Below, in pieces: positions 1-6,529 of a DNA stretch of 7,795 bases. The notes beneath the pieces are model-generated. The model saw only the letters and a program-made list of their open reading frames with translations. It did no database searches and was not told the origin of the DNA. Each line of letters starts with the position of its first letter. Position 1 is the first letter of the stretch. Source of the stretch: Asaia bogorensis (lineage in GTDB: Bacteria > Pseudomonadota > Alphaproteobacteria > Acetobacterales > Acetobacteraceae); contig CAMBXJ010000198.1 in the NCBI GenBank assembly GCA_945871455.1, positions 1 through 7,795 on the forward strand, read 5' to 3'. Both the position numbers and the translations under genes were made by a program.

Positions 1-1815
1 TCAGTAAACGCGCTTCTTCGGCGGGAACACGGACACTTCGTTCGTCAGCGTCTGCATCTTCACCGGGCGGTAATCCAGCCGGCACGACCCGTCATCGTTG
101 CACCAGGCCAAGGTGTGCTTCATCCACTCCTCGTCATGCCGATCCGGGAAATCGTCATGCGCATGCGCGCCGCGGCTTTCCTTGCGGGCCTCGGCACCGA
201 CCATCGTGGTCATCGCGTTGCCCATCAGGTTGTGCAGTTCCAGCGCTTCCATCAGGTCGCTGTTCCACACCAGGCTGCGGTCGGACACCGACATGTCGGT
301 CATACCGCTCCAGATCTTCTTCATCTTGTCCACGCCCTCGGTCAGGCTGGTGGAGGCGCGGAACACCGCCGCATGCCCCTGCATGGCGCGCTGCATGCTG
401 TCGCGCAGGTCGGCGACCTTGGTGCCACCCTTCGCGTGGCGCGCCCGGTCCATCCGGTCCAGCGACGCCTCGCCCGCCTTCACCGGCAGCGGCGCCTGAC
501 GAGCGCCCGGCTTCACCAGTTCCACGGCCCGGTGCGCCGCGGCGCGGCCGAACACCACCAGATCGAGCAGCGAATTCGTGCCCAGACGATTGGCGCCATG
601 CACGGACACGCAAGCCGCCTCCCCCACCGCCATCAGGCCGGGAACGGTCGCGTCCGGGTTGGCCTTGGTCGGGCGCAGCACCTCGGTATGCACATTCGTC
701 GGGATGCCGCCCATGTTATAGTGCACGGTTGGCAGCACCGGGATCGGCCCCTTGGTCACTTCCACGCCGGCGAATACTTTCGCGGTTTCGGAAATGCCGG
801 GCAAACGCTCGTTCAGCAGATCGGCGCCCAGATGTTCCAGGTGCAGCATGATGTGGTCCTTGTTCGGACCGCAGCCGCGCCCTTCGTTGATCTCCATCGT
901 CATGGACCGCGACACGACATCGCGTGATGCCAGGTCCTTCGCGGACGGAGCATAACGCTCCATGAAGCGCTCACCCTCGGAGTTGGTGAGGTAGCCGCCT
1001 TCGCCGCGCGCGCCCTCGGTGATCAGGCAGCCGGCGGGGAAGATGCCGGTCGGGTGGAACTGCACGAATTCCATGTCCTGGCACGGCAGGCCGGCGCGCA
1101 GCACCATGCCGCCGCCATCGCCGGTGCAGGTATGGGCGGACGTGCAGGACAGGTAGGTGCGGCCGTAGCCACCGGTCGCCAATACGACCGTCTGGGCGCG
1201 GAAGCGGTGGATGGTGCCGTCTTCCAGGTTCCAGGCCATCACGCCGCGGCAGGCGCCTTCCTCATCCATGATCAGGTCGAGCGCGAAATACTCGATGAAG
1301 AACTCCGCGTCGTGCTTCAGGCTTTGCTGATACAGGGTGTGCAGGATGGCATGGCCGGTTCGGTCGGCGGCGGCGCAGGCGCGCATCGCCGGGGCACCAT
1401 CGCCATAGCCGGTCATGTGACCGCCGAACGGGCGCTGGTAGATTTTGCCCTCCTCCGTGCGGCTGAACGGGACGCCGAAATGTTCCAGTTCATAGACGGC
1501 GGGGATGGCCTCCCGGCACATGTATTCGATCGCGTCCTGATCGCCCAGCCAATCCGACCCCTTCACGGTGTCGAACATATGCCAGCGCCAGTCGTCCTCC
1601 CCCATATTGCCCAACGCGGCACCGATCCCGCCCTGGGCCGCCACGGTATGGCTGCGAGTCGGGAACACCTTGGTGATGCAGGCGGTTTTCAGCCCCGCCG
1701 CACCCATGCCGAAGGTGGCGCGCAGGCCGGACCCGCCGGCGCCGACCACGACCACATCATAGGTATGATCGACGATGTTGTAGGCGCGCGAGGAAGGCAA
1801 CGTAATCGCGTTCAT
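1..1815 (-). CDS. sdhA: Succinate dehydrogenase flavoprotein subunit SdhA
   Basis: Catalytic subunit of Complex II. It oxidises succinate to fumarate on FAD and passes electrons to SdhB, on the cytoplasmic face of the inner membrane (TCA cycle and respiration). The 604-residue protein is complete and close to the usual 590-610. Visible motifs: the dinucleotide-binding glycine motif GAGGSG at 25-30; [10 protein letters not shown] at 54-63, with H56 the expected covalent FAD attachment site; FHPTG with H254; the substrate loop TEGARGEGG at 266-274 with R270; HYNMGG with H365; [17 protein letters not shown] at 408-424 with R410; and the family's typical C-terminal end KKRVY. No key residue is missing. 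The ATG start has GGAG seven bases upstream and lies 19 bases after sdhD. The TGA stop is the first three bases of the window, so sdhB should follow outside. Identification is very secure. Confidence 0.98.
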   Translation of the reverse strand: MNAITLPSSRAYNIVDHTYDVVVVGAGGSGLRATFGMGAAGLKTACITKVFPTRSHTVAAQGGIGAALGNMGEDDWRWHMFDTVKGSDWLGDQDAIEYMCREAIPAVYELEHFGVPFSRTEEGKIYQRPFGGHMTGYGDGAPAMRACAAADRTGHAILHTLYQQSLKHDAEFFIEYFALDLIMDEEGACRGVMAWNLEDGTIHRFRAQTVVLATGGYGRTYLSCTSAHTCTGDGGGMVLRAGLPCQDMEFVQFHPTGIFPAGCLITEGARGEGGYLTNSEGERFMERYAPSAKDLASRDVVSRSMTMEINEGRGCGPNKDHIMLHLEHLGADLLNERLPGISETAKVFAGVEVTKGPIPVLPTVHYNMGGIPTNVHTEVLRPTKANPDATVPGLMAVGEAACVSVHGANRLGTNSLLDLVVFGRAAAHRAVELVKPGARQAPLPVKAGEASLDRMDRARHAKGGTKVADLRDSMQRAMQGHAAVFRASTSLTEGVDKMKKIWSGMTDMSVSDRSLVWNSDLMEALELHNLMGNAMTTMVGAEARKESRGAHAHDDFPDRHDEEWMKHTLAWCNDDGSCRLDYRPVKMQTLTNEVSVFPPKKRVY

Positions 1816-1834
1816 GGACAGACTCCGACGCGTC

Positions 1835-2239
1835 CTACAGGCCGAGCCGCAGGACGGAGATGATGCAGGCGAGGGAGAGAAGGATGCAGGCGGCTTTCAT
1901 CGCCAGCACCGCGGTCAGCCTCGTTGCTTCCTTATGAACATAGTCCTCGATCACAATCTGCAACCCCAGTTGCAGGTGATGAAACGTGCCAATCACAAGG
2001 GCCAGCATAAGCGTCATGGTCAGCGGCGACGAAAGCCAATCCGCCACGTCCGCGCGGGAGGATCCGATCATGCCGAGCGCGGCGTAGATGAACCACAGGG
2101 TAAGCGGCACCAGGGCAATCGCGGTCAGGCGTTGCGCCCACCAGTGATGCGACCCGGCACGGGCGGACCCGAGGCCGCGCGCTCGCCCAAGCGGGGAGCG
2201 CAGCATGTCGACATGAGGGGCTTTATGGGAATCCGACAT
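1835..2239 (-). CDS. sdhD: Succinate dehydrogenase membrane anchor subunit SdhD
   Basis: Small hydrophobic anchor of Complex II (134 residues). With SdhC it holds SdhA/SdhB on the inner membrane, binds haem b and forms the ubiquinone site. After a polar N-terminus, [13 protein letters not shown] at 31-43 is the conserved entry to the first helix. Three membrane helices follow at about 37-57, 70-94 and 107-131. The motif [14 protein letters not shown] at 87-100 matches the SdhD signature: H88 aligns with the haem ligand of E. coli SdhD (H71), and D99-Y100 with its quinone-site Asp-Tyr pair (D82-Y83). The ATG start has GAGG seven bases upstream, overlapping the sdhC stop codon, so translation is probably linked to sdhC. 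The gene ends with TAG 19 bases before sdhA. Confidence 0.95.
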   Translation of the reverse strand: MSDSHKAPHVDMLRSPLGRARGLGSARAGSHHWWAQRLTAIALVPLTLWFIYAALGMIGSSRADVADWLSSPLTMTLMLALVIGTFHHLQLGLQIVIEDYVHKEATRLTAVLAMKAACILLSLACIISVLRLGL

Positions 2240-2248
2240 GGGTCGACC

Positions 2249-2680
2249 TCACCAGACCATGAGGCCGACGGCCCAGACCAACACCGTGACCACCACGGTG
2301 GCGATCACGACCGCCCAGCCAGTTGTGTTGTAATCCGGCGCGTCGAAGCCGTAGCCCGCGTCCCAGACCAGATGGCGGATGCCGCTGAACAGATGGAAGA
2401 TCAGCGCCGCGGACCAGCCGAACAGCAGCAGGATGCCCAGCGCGCTGCCCAGGAAGGACTGCACCGTGGCGAAGGCAGTGTCGGACGTCGCGGCTGCCAC
2501 CAGCCACCAGGTCAGGACCAGCGTGCCAACGCCGAGCCCGACGCCGGAAATGCGGTGGGCGATGGACAGGGCCATGCTGACGGGCCAGCGATAGACCTGG
2601 AGATGAGGGGACAATGGGCGGCGGACCAACTTGCCGTCCGTGTTGCGCGCCACCATCAGCGCGTCGCGTACGTCTCTCAC
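2249..2680 (-). CDS. sdhC: Succinate dehydrogenase cytochrome b556 subunit SdhC
   Basis: First gene of the sdh operon; the larger haem/quinone anchor of Complex II. Counted from the preferred start (143 residues), RPLSPHLQVYRW at 21-32 is the family signature. S39 and R43 in SIAHRISG match the quinone-site Ser and Arg of E. coli SdhC, and FHLFSGIRHLVWDAG at 95-109 carries the expected haem ligand H96. Three membrane helices are visible at about 38-62, 77-100 and 119-142. The start is ambiguous: the frame is open from a GTG at 2704 (151 residues, AGGGA about ten bases upstream), a GTG at 2680 has GGAG six bases upstream, and the first ATG is at 2656 (135 residues, no close ribosome site). I chose 2680 on the ribosome site; all three keep the whole conserved domain. 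The stop is nine bases before sdhD. Confidence 0.92.
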   Translation of the reverse strand: MRDVRDALMVARNTDGKLVRRPLSPHLQVYRWPVSMALSIAHRISGVGLGVGTLVLTWWLVAAATSDTAFATVQSFLGSALGILLLFGWSAALIFHLFSGIRHLVWDAGYGFDAPDYNTTGWAVVIATVVVTVLVWAVGLMVW

Positions 2681-2686
2681 GGATCG

Positions 2687-2690
2687 CTCC
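2687..2690 (-). promoter_or_regulatory. Ribosome binding site choosing the sdhC GTG start
   Basis: GGAG on the minus strand, six bases before the GTG at 2680. This is better placed than the AGGGA before the GTG at 2704, and the ATG at 2656 has no purine-rich site close by. It is the basis for the sdhC start given here. N-terminal conservation among relatives could still favour another start. Confidence 0.45.
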
Positions 2691-2756
2691 AATCTTGGCG
2701 GCACCGTGTTGAAATCCCTGAGTGGAATCCATTGAGGCGGGCCGCGCCGTTACGGG

Positions 2757-2785
2757 TGATTAGCCTTGCCCGGCCCCATGGTCAA
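2757..2785 (-). promoter_or_regulatory. Candidate sdhCDAB promoter
   Basis: On the minus strand, TTGACC (2780-2785) is five of six to the -35 consensus. After a 15-base spacer comes GCTAAT (2759-2764), four of six to the -10 consensus; read with a 17-base spacer, the -10 would be the poorer TAATCA (2757-2762). A good -35 with a weak -10 is common in alphaproteobacteria. The site lies about 80-105 bases upstream of the preferred sdhC start, inside the only intergenic gap large enough for the operon promoter. It was assigned by eye only. Confidence 0.35.
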
Positions 2786-2917
2786 CGCAACGTCGCATCG
2801 GGATCCGCTCGACTTCGCCCCACATCCAAAAACATCGCTCGGCGTCGGTCCAAAACCTTGCAACAATTCCATCATCCGATACACACCCCATGTTGCCCAC
2901 GCCTGGAGTCGATTCTG

Positions 2918-3499
2918 ATGCGCCTTTCGTCGCCCGCCCTGTTGACCGCCGGTTTGACCGCGTTGGCCCTATCCGCCCTCTTCCAACCAGCCCCCGCCCA
3001 TGCCGGCCTGCTCGGCACGACCGTCACCTTGAACTACAATTTTCAGATCCCGGCTCGGACGACCGACAATCTGCTGGTCACCGCCGGCGTGGAAGTGACG
3101 TGCACCGGCGGCGGATCGGGCAATGCCGCCGTCTGTGAGATGCTGACCGCGGCCAACCAGTATATCGACATCGGCGATCTTTCGATCGGCTACCTTTATG
3201 TCGGGTCGCAGTCCGGGGGCTTTAACCCGGAACAACCCAATGGGATGACATTCCTGAACCTCGACGCCGGCGGTCCGATCACGGGCGTGTCGCTTGTCAC
3301 CGGCATTGCCGGGCTCGACCTGTCGCGGATCAGTTTCAACGAATCGTCGGTGTCGATCGACATGCACGGGCTGAGCCTGGGATTTTCCAACAGCTTCACC
3401 TTGACGCTGACCGCGGCGCCGGAACCGGCGAGCCTCGCGATCCTGGCCACCGGGATCGCCGCGATGCTGTCCTTCCGCCGCCGATCAGCCCCGATCTGA
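2918..3499 (+). CDS. PEP-CTERM sorting domain protein, secreted, function unknown
   Basis: A 193-residue exported protein. Residues 1-29 form a signal peptide (MRLSS, a hydrophobic core at about 6-22, then a likely cut after AHA at 29). The C-terminus is a classic PEP-CTERM signal: PEP at 168-170, ASLAILATGIAAMLSF as a membrane helix at 171-186, then the RRR cluster at 187-189. In this family the exosortase (EpsH/XrtA type) cuts near PEP and releases or displays the protein, often along with exopolysaccharide. The mature part (30-165) is rich in Gly, Ser, Thr and hydrophobic residues in a beta-like pattern, with two cysteines (C62, C73) that could pair; I recognise no domain. The ATG was chosen because GGAG lies nine bases upstream and the signal peptide starts there; the same frame is open far upstream, but only as an antisense shadow of sdhC and sdhD. 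It is divergent from sdhC and convergent with the DUF547 gene. No exosortase gene is in the window. Confidence 0.88.
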   Translation: MRLSSPALLTAGLTALALSALFQPAPAHAGLLGTTVTLNYNFQIPARTTDNLLVTAGVEVTCTGGGSGNAAVCEMLTAANQYIDIGDLSIGYLYVGSQSGGFNPEQPNGMTFLNLDAGGPITGVSLVTGIAGLDLSRISFNESSVSIDMHGLSLGFSNSFTLTLTAAPEPASLAILATGIAAMLSFRRRSAPI

Positions 3500-3524
3500 C
3501 TCGCCCCGGTCTTTGCGCGCCCCC

Positions 3525-4406
3525 TTATGGGGCCACCGCGTTCGCCGCCCAGTCATAACGGTATTCGACGATCCGCGGCGACCGGTCGATCGCGGCGAGC
3601 AGACCCGGGGAAGCGAACGCGCGAAGATGCGCAAGCACCCCTGCCGGCCCACCAAAGTCCTCCGCGAACCAATTGTAGATGCTGGACAGCACCAGACCAT
3701 CGGGCGTGGCGGTAACCCCGCGCGGGTGGCCGATGTAATCGCGCGCGGCCCGATCCAGCAGCGCCGCCGCCCCGGCCCCGGTAAACGCCGCCTGCCGCAG
3801 GTCCGGGCAACCGATCGAGGCGCAGTTCACCGCGTAGTGGATCCGGGCGTCGCGCCAGATGGGCCGAAGGATCCGATGCTCGATGTCGTTCAAGGTCAGG
3901 TCCTGGCCTTCGACCACGATGACCTTGGCACCCCAGGGGCCGGTTTCGAACAAACCGGACGACAGGGAGATGTCGCGGATACTGGCGACCGGCCAGGCGT
4001 CCAGCATGACCCGTATCGTCAGGGCATTGTAAAGATTGATCCAATACGCCAACTGCTCCGGCCGGGACAGGCGGGAAACGGGCTCGCCGGCCAAGGCATT
4101 CAGATACCGACGCAGCGCGGCCTTTGCCTCCGGGCCGACCGACGCATAGGCCACGCCCATGACGCCATCCTGGCGGCGCCGCAGATTTTCCCGCAGGAAC
4201 CGGTCCCAGACGGCGTGATCGACAATCCGCGTGGAGGCCGGATCATGCGCCTCCCAACGCGGCCACGGGCGAGCGGATGGTGCGAACAGGGCCTCCACAA
4301 AGGCAGGAGCGGCGATCGCGGCGGTCGACCCCATGGCGAGCAGCCCCCCGGCGATCCCCATCAGGGCGGTTCGACGGGTCCAAAAGCGCATCGATGGCAG
4401 GTCCAT
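3525..4406 (-). CDS. DUF547 domain-containing protein, predicted exported
   Basis: A 293-residue protein of the DUF547 family (PF04784), whose biochemical role is not established to my knowledge. The N-terminus has a twin-arginine-like signal: TRRTAL at 10-15, a hydrophobic stretch to about 32, then AIAAPAF with a likely cut near 33. It is probably periplasmic. DUF547 hallmarks follow: YWINLYNALTIRVML at 121-135, a Gly-rich SSGLFETGPWG at 149-159, LNDIEHRILRP at 172-182, RIHYAVNCASIGCPDL at 188-203 (H190, C195, C200) and IYNWFAEDFGG at 243-253. The conserved His and Cys are reminiscent of a thiol enzyme, but that is speculation. Start choice: the ATG at 4406 has AAGGA seven bases upstream. 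An in-frame ATG at 4421 overlaps the stop of the DUF3047 gene (ATGA) but has no ribosome site. Either way the two genes are coupled. It is the last gene of the minus-strand run. Confidence 0.88.
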   Translation of the reverse strand: MDLPSMRFWTRRTALMGIAGGLLAMGSTAAIAAPAFVEALFAPSARPWPRWEAHDPASTRIVDHAVWDRFLRENLRRRQDGVMGVAYASVGPEAKAALRRYLNALAGEPVSRLSRPEQLAYWINLYNALTIRVMLDAWPVASIRDISLSSGLFETGPWGAKVIVVEGQDLTLNDIEHRILRPIWRDARIHYAVNCASIGCPDLRQAAFTGAGAAALLDRAARDYIGHPRGVTATPDGLVLSSIYNWFAEDFGGPAGVLAHLRAFASPGLLAAIDRSPRIVEYRYDWAANAVAP

Positions 4407-4413
4407 GGCGCGG

Positions 4414-4418
4414 TCCTT
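4414..4418 (-). promoter_or_regulatory. Ribosome binding site choosing the DUF547 start
   Basis: AAGGA on the minus strand, seven bases before the ATG at 4406. It sits between the overlapping ATG at 4421 and the preferred start. The ribosome finishing the DUF3047 gene (stop 4418-4420) would end on top of this site, which suits coupled re-initiation. Confidence 0.5.
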
Positions 4419-5113
4419 CATGGGCGGGACGGGACGAAGCGAGGCAAGTCGACTTGCGCGAGCGCACAGCCGCCACTGTCCTCGGTATCCGCCGACAGGG
4501 CGATATGGGTCGGCGCCGGCGCTTCCCGACCGAAGGCCCGCCGATAATCCGCGGCGGGATCGACGGTTTCCGTCAGCCAGCGACCCAACGGGGCTTCGGC
4601 CGCCCGCAACACCACGACGGCGCCATCGTTGGGCAGATACGGATTTTCCAGTCGGGTGCCGGCCGGCAGGGTACCGCCCCACATATAGGTCAGCACGCGC
4701 CCAGCGTAGGCATCATGCACCAAGGCGCCTCGCAACCAACGCTGGACGCCGTCAAGGATGCCGTTGCCGTCGCCGATCTCTCGGTAGAGCACCTGGACCG
4801 CGACCGGGCGGTCGTCGCGCCCCTTGTCCGCGGGAGAGGTCGCGGGCGGCGCGGCATCGACCCGCCAGCGCCAGGTCAGCCGGTCGAGCGGACCGGTGCC
4901 AGTGGGAACCGGCCGCAGCAGAAATCCCACCGCGGAGTCCGCCGCGATCGCGATCGAGCCGTCCGGGCCAGCGACGAATCGCGTCACACGCCGATTCGGC
5001 ACGGGGATCAAGGTCCAGCCCGCGGGCGCGGCCGGGGCGGTTTGGTCTACCGGGCACGCGGCGGATTGCCCCGAAACAGTGAGTCCAATCAGCATGGCCC
5101 GACGCGAGATCAT
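4418..5113 (-). CDS. DUF3047 domain-containing protein, predicted exported or lipoprotein
   Basis: A 231-residue protein that fits DUF3047 (PF11249), a family without known function. Family-like features: LTWRWRVDAAPP at 79-90, KGRDDRPVAVQVLY at 97-110, LTYMWGGTLPAGT at 141-153 with NPY at 157-159, LGRWLTETVDPAADYRRAFG at 176-195, and HIALSADTEDSGG at 203-215. The N-terminus MISRRAML carries SRR followed by a short hydrophobic stretch, so Tat export is likely. SAAC at 17-20 could be a weak lipobox with C20 as the lipid site, although Leu or Val is usual three residues before Cys. Start choice: the ATG at 5113 overlaps the glycosyltransferase stop as ATGA. A longer version from the ATG at 5134 would add only seven residues before the signal. 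The stop overlaps the first possible DUF547 ATG in the same ATGA way. Confidence 0.82.
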   Translation of the reverse strand: MISRRAMLIGLTVSGQSAACPVDQTAPAAPAGWTLIPVPNRRVTRFVAGPDGSIAIAADSAVGFLLRPVPTGTGPLDRLTWRWRVDAAPPATSPADKGRDDRPVAVQVLYREIGDGNGILDGVQRWLRGALVHDAYAGRVLTYMWGGTLPAGTRLENPYLPNDGAVVVLRAAEAPLGRWLTETVDPAADYRRAFGREAPAPTHIALSADTEDSGGCALAQVDLPRFVPSRP

Positions 5114-5823
5114 CGCCCCGCCGCCTTGTCGCATGCGCCGCGACGCTCGGAGTCATAAACGCGCGCCAAACGAGCCGGAGAGATCCCCAACACATAACCC
5201 ATATGAATACGGAGCCATCCGATCACGATGCGCCATGGCGCCCTGCCCGCGAAACGTCGGGACGATGTCTCCAACGGCGGATTGTCGATGCACAGGGTCC
5301 TGCCGGTCCGCTCCATTCGGCGGACGAAGTCGAAATCCTCCATCAGCGGTATGGGACGCAGCCCGCCCAGCGCGTCATAGACGGAACGCCGGACGAAGAT
5401 GCCGCTGTCTCCGTAATAGAGGCCGCGCCGTCGCAACCAGGCGTAAAAGCCGGTCAGCCAGTTGGAAAACCCATCGTCGCCGTCGAACAGCAAACGGAAA
5501 TTGCCACCCGGGCTGTCGGGATTGCTGGCGAGTGCATGTTCCAGCGCCACCAGACCGCCCGCCGGGAAGATCGTGTCCGCGTGCAGAAACAGCAGCACGT
5601 CGCCTCGGGCCGTATCCGCTCCGGCAACCAGTTGCTGGCCGCGTCCGCGCATGGCGGTCAATCCACGCGCCCAGCCGGACGCCAGGACGATGGCCAGGGT
5701 GTCATCCTCGCTGCCGCCATCGACGACGATCGCCTCGCAGGCAATGGGTTCAGCGCGCAATCGGGCCAGCAGCGCGCCGATGCGCGGAGCCTCGTTCAAG
5801 GTGGGGATGATGATGGAAATCAT
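5110..5823 (-). CDS. Family 2 glycosyltransferase, TIGR04283 type
   Basis: A cytoplasmic or membrane-associated sugar transferase with a GT-A fold, 237 residues from the chosen ATG. Visible motifs: IIPTLNEA at 5-12; the nucleotide-binding VVDGGSEDDT at 33-42; LLFLHADT at 77-84, where HAD takes the place of the metal-binding DxD; GGNFRLLFDGDD at 107-118; YYGDSGIFVRR at 136-146; MEDFDFVRRM at 161-170 with the likely catalytic acidic pair E162-D163; and TSSRRFAGR at 187-194, followed by the compact C-terminal helix region typical of TIGR04283. That subfamily is named for arsenosugar biosynthesis in current family naming and often sits near radical-SAM genes, but no arsenic gene is visible here, so the acceptor is unknown. 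An in-frame GTG at 5847 would add eight residues; the ATG was chosen because homologues begin just before the IIPTLNE strand. The stop overlaps the DUF3047 start (ATGA). Confidence 0.9.
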   Translation of the reverse strand: MISIIIPTLNEAPRIGALLARLRAEPIACEAIVVDGGSEDDTLAIVLASGWARGLTAMRGRGQQLVAGADTARGDVLLFLHADTIFPAGGLVALEHALASNPDSPGGNFRLLFDGDDGFSNWLTGFYAWLRRRGLYYGDSGIFVRRSVYDALGGLRPIPLMEDFDFVRRMERTGRTLCIDNPPLETSSRRFAGRAPWRIVIGWLRIHMGYVLGISPARLARVYDSERRGACDKAAGR

Positions 5824-5827
5824 GGGC

Positions 5828-5847
5828 GTGGCGATGGGACTCGCCAC
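5828..5847 (-). other. Inverted repeat just upstream of the glycosyltransferase ATG
   Basis: A perfect seven-base inverted repeat, GTGGCGA / TCGCCAC with a six-base loop. In the minus-strand mRNA it covers the alternative GTG start at 5847 and ends four bases before the ATG at 5823. It could mask the start region or be chance in GC-rich DNA. The repeat is seen directly; a regulatory role is only a suggestion. Confidence 0.4.
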
Positions 5848-5858
5848 GGGCGATGGCG

Positions 5859-6464
5859 TTACAGCGCCGCGATTCTTTCGCGCGCCATGGCGTATGCCCG
5901 GGCGGCGATCTCCGGCCCTCGGGTGACCCCCTCCAGCGTGATGAACCGAATATCGTGCAGGCCGATGGTGGCGAACACCGCGCGCAGATAATGGGTCAGG
6001 AAGTCGGGCTGCGGTGGCGTGCCGGTCGGCGATGGACCGCTGAACCAGCCGCCCGAGGCGACGACCACATGCACCGGACGGTCGGAAAGAACCCCGACCT
6101 TGCCCTGCGGCGTGCTGCGAAAGCTGCGATGGATGCGCACGATCTGGTCGATCCAGGCCTTCAGCACGGCCGGCACCCCGTAATTGTGCATCGGCGTGGC
6201 GAGCACCAGCACGTCGCAGGCTTCCAGTTCCGCGATCAAGGCTTCGGATTCGGCCAGGGCCGGCGGCGGCGCGCCTTGCGGGCCCAGAATGGCGGCGCTG
6301 AACGCGGCGTCCACGAAGGACGGTGGATTGGCGGATAGATCGCGGCGTATCACATTGGCGCCTGGATGACGGGTCAGCAGCCGGTCCACCAACTCCTCCG
6401 CGATGATGCGGCTATGCGCGGTGGCGCCACGTGGACTGCACGACAGATACAGAATCGCCTTCAT
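5859..6464 (-). CDS. azoR: FMN-dependent NADH-azoreductase (AzoR family)
   Basis: A cytoplasmic flavodoxin-fold oxidoreductase (Flavodoxin_2, PF02525) that uses FMN and NAD(P)H to reduce quinones and azo compounds by two electrons. It is 201 residues, the same length as E. coli AzoR. Visible: a first strand ILYLSCSPR at 4-12 leading to the phosphate-binding loop SPRGATAHSR at 10-19; VLVLATPMHNYGVPAVLKAW at 85-104, matching the family's PMYNFxIPxxLK flavin-binding segment, followed by IDQIVR at 105-110; and VHVVVASGGWFSG at 131-143, the strand and Gly-rich loop that also contacts flavin. The ATG has GGA seven bases upstream and a longer AGGGA twelve bases upstream. It lies 65 bases after the peptidase stop and 35 bases before the glycosyltransferase ATG, so it is probably co-transcribed, but no shared pathway is evident. 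The natural substrate cannot be read from sequence. Confidence 0.85.
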   Translation of the reverse strand: MKAILYLSCSPRGATAHSRIIAEELVDRLLTRHPGANVIRRDLSANPPSFVDAAFSAAILGPQGAPPPALAESEALIAELEACDVLVLATPMHNYGVPAVLKAWIDQIVRIHRSFRSTPQGKVGVLSDRPVHVVVASGGWFSGPSPTGTPPQPDFLTHYLRAVFATIGLHDIRFITLEGVTRGPEIAARAYAMARERIAAL

Positions 6465-6481
6465 CGATCAGTCCAATCCCT

Positions 6482-6499
6482 GCACGCCGCTCGGCGTGC
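6482..6499 (-). terminator. Strong hairpin between peptidase gene and azoR, possible terminator or attenuator
   Basis: A perfect inverted repeat, GCACGCCG and CGGCGTGC around a two-base centre (in practice a seven-base stem with a four-base loop). It begins about 30 bases after the peptidase stop and ends directly against the AGGGA (6477-6481) in front of azoR. No T-run follows on either strand, so it is not a standard intrinsic terminator. It could end or reduce transcription, protect the mRNA 3' end, or affect azoR translation. Confidence 0.4.
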
Positions 6500-6529
6500 C
6501 CGCCTGCCCTTTCGCGCACCCATGCGATA

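Noticed and set aside
1054..1863. Long plus-strand open frame opposite sdhA (269 codons), with similar ones at 115-927 and 98-499
   Set aside because: They are antisense to the unmistakable sdhA coding region. The translations are rich in His, Arg, Gly and Ala with no domain, the usual effect of high-GC third positions.
2858..2886. Promoter for the PEP-CTERM gene (TTGCAA then GATACA)
   Set aside because: The spacer is only 14 bases and the -10 matches three of six positions; too weak to call.
1814..2917. Upstream extension of the PEP-CTERM frame (to 561 codons)
   Set aside because: It runs antisense through sdhD and sdhC with low-complexity Arg/Gly/His composition. The signal peptide and GGAG site place the true start at 2918.
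2890..3138. Plus-strand frame starting at an ATG 28 bases before the PEP-CTERM start
   Set aside because: It is out of frame with the PEP-CTERM gene, has no ribosome site and a Pro/Arg-rich product: a shadow frame.
3500..3540. Possible bidirectional terminator between the convergent PEP-CTERM and DUF547 genes
   Set aside because: Only 25 bases separate the stops. The best hairpin is CCCC-TTAT-GGGG with a four-base stem, inside the DUF547 stop region and with no T-run.
3513..4547. Plus-strand frame of 344 codons opposite the DUF547 gene, and 4277-5158 opposite DUF3047
   Set aside because: The minus-strand proteins have clear family motifs; these translations show only GC-driven composition.
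4422..4682. N-terminal extension of the DUF547 frame to a GTG at 4682
   Set aside because: It would overlap the DUF3047 gene by about 260 bases, is Arg/Gly-rich without homology features, and would bury the export signal.
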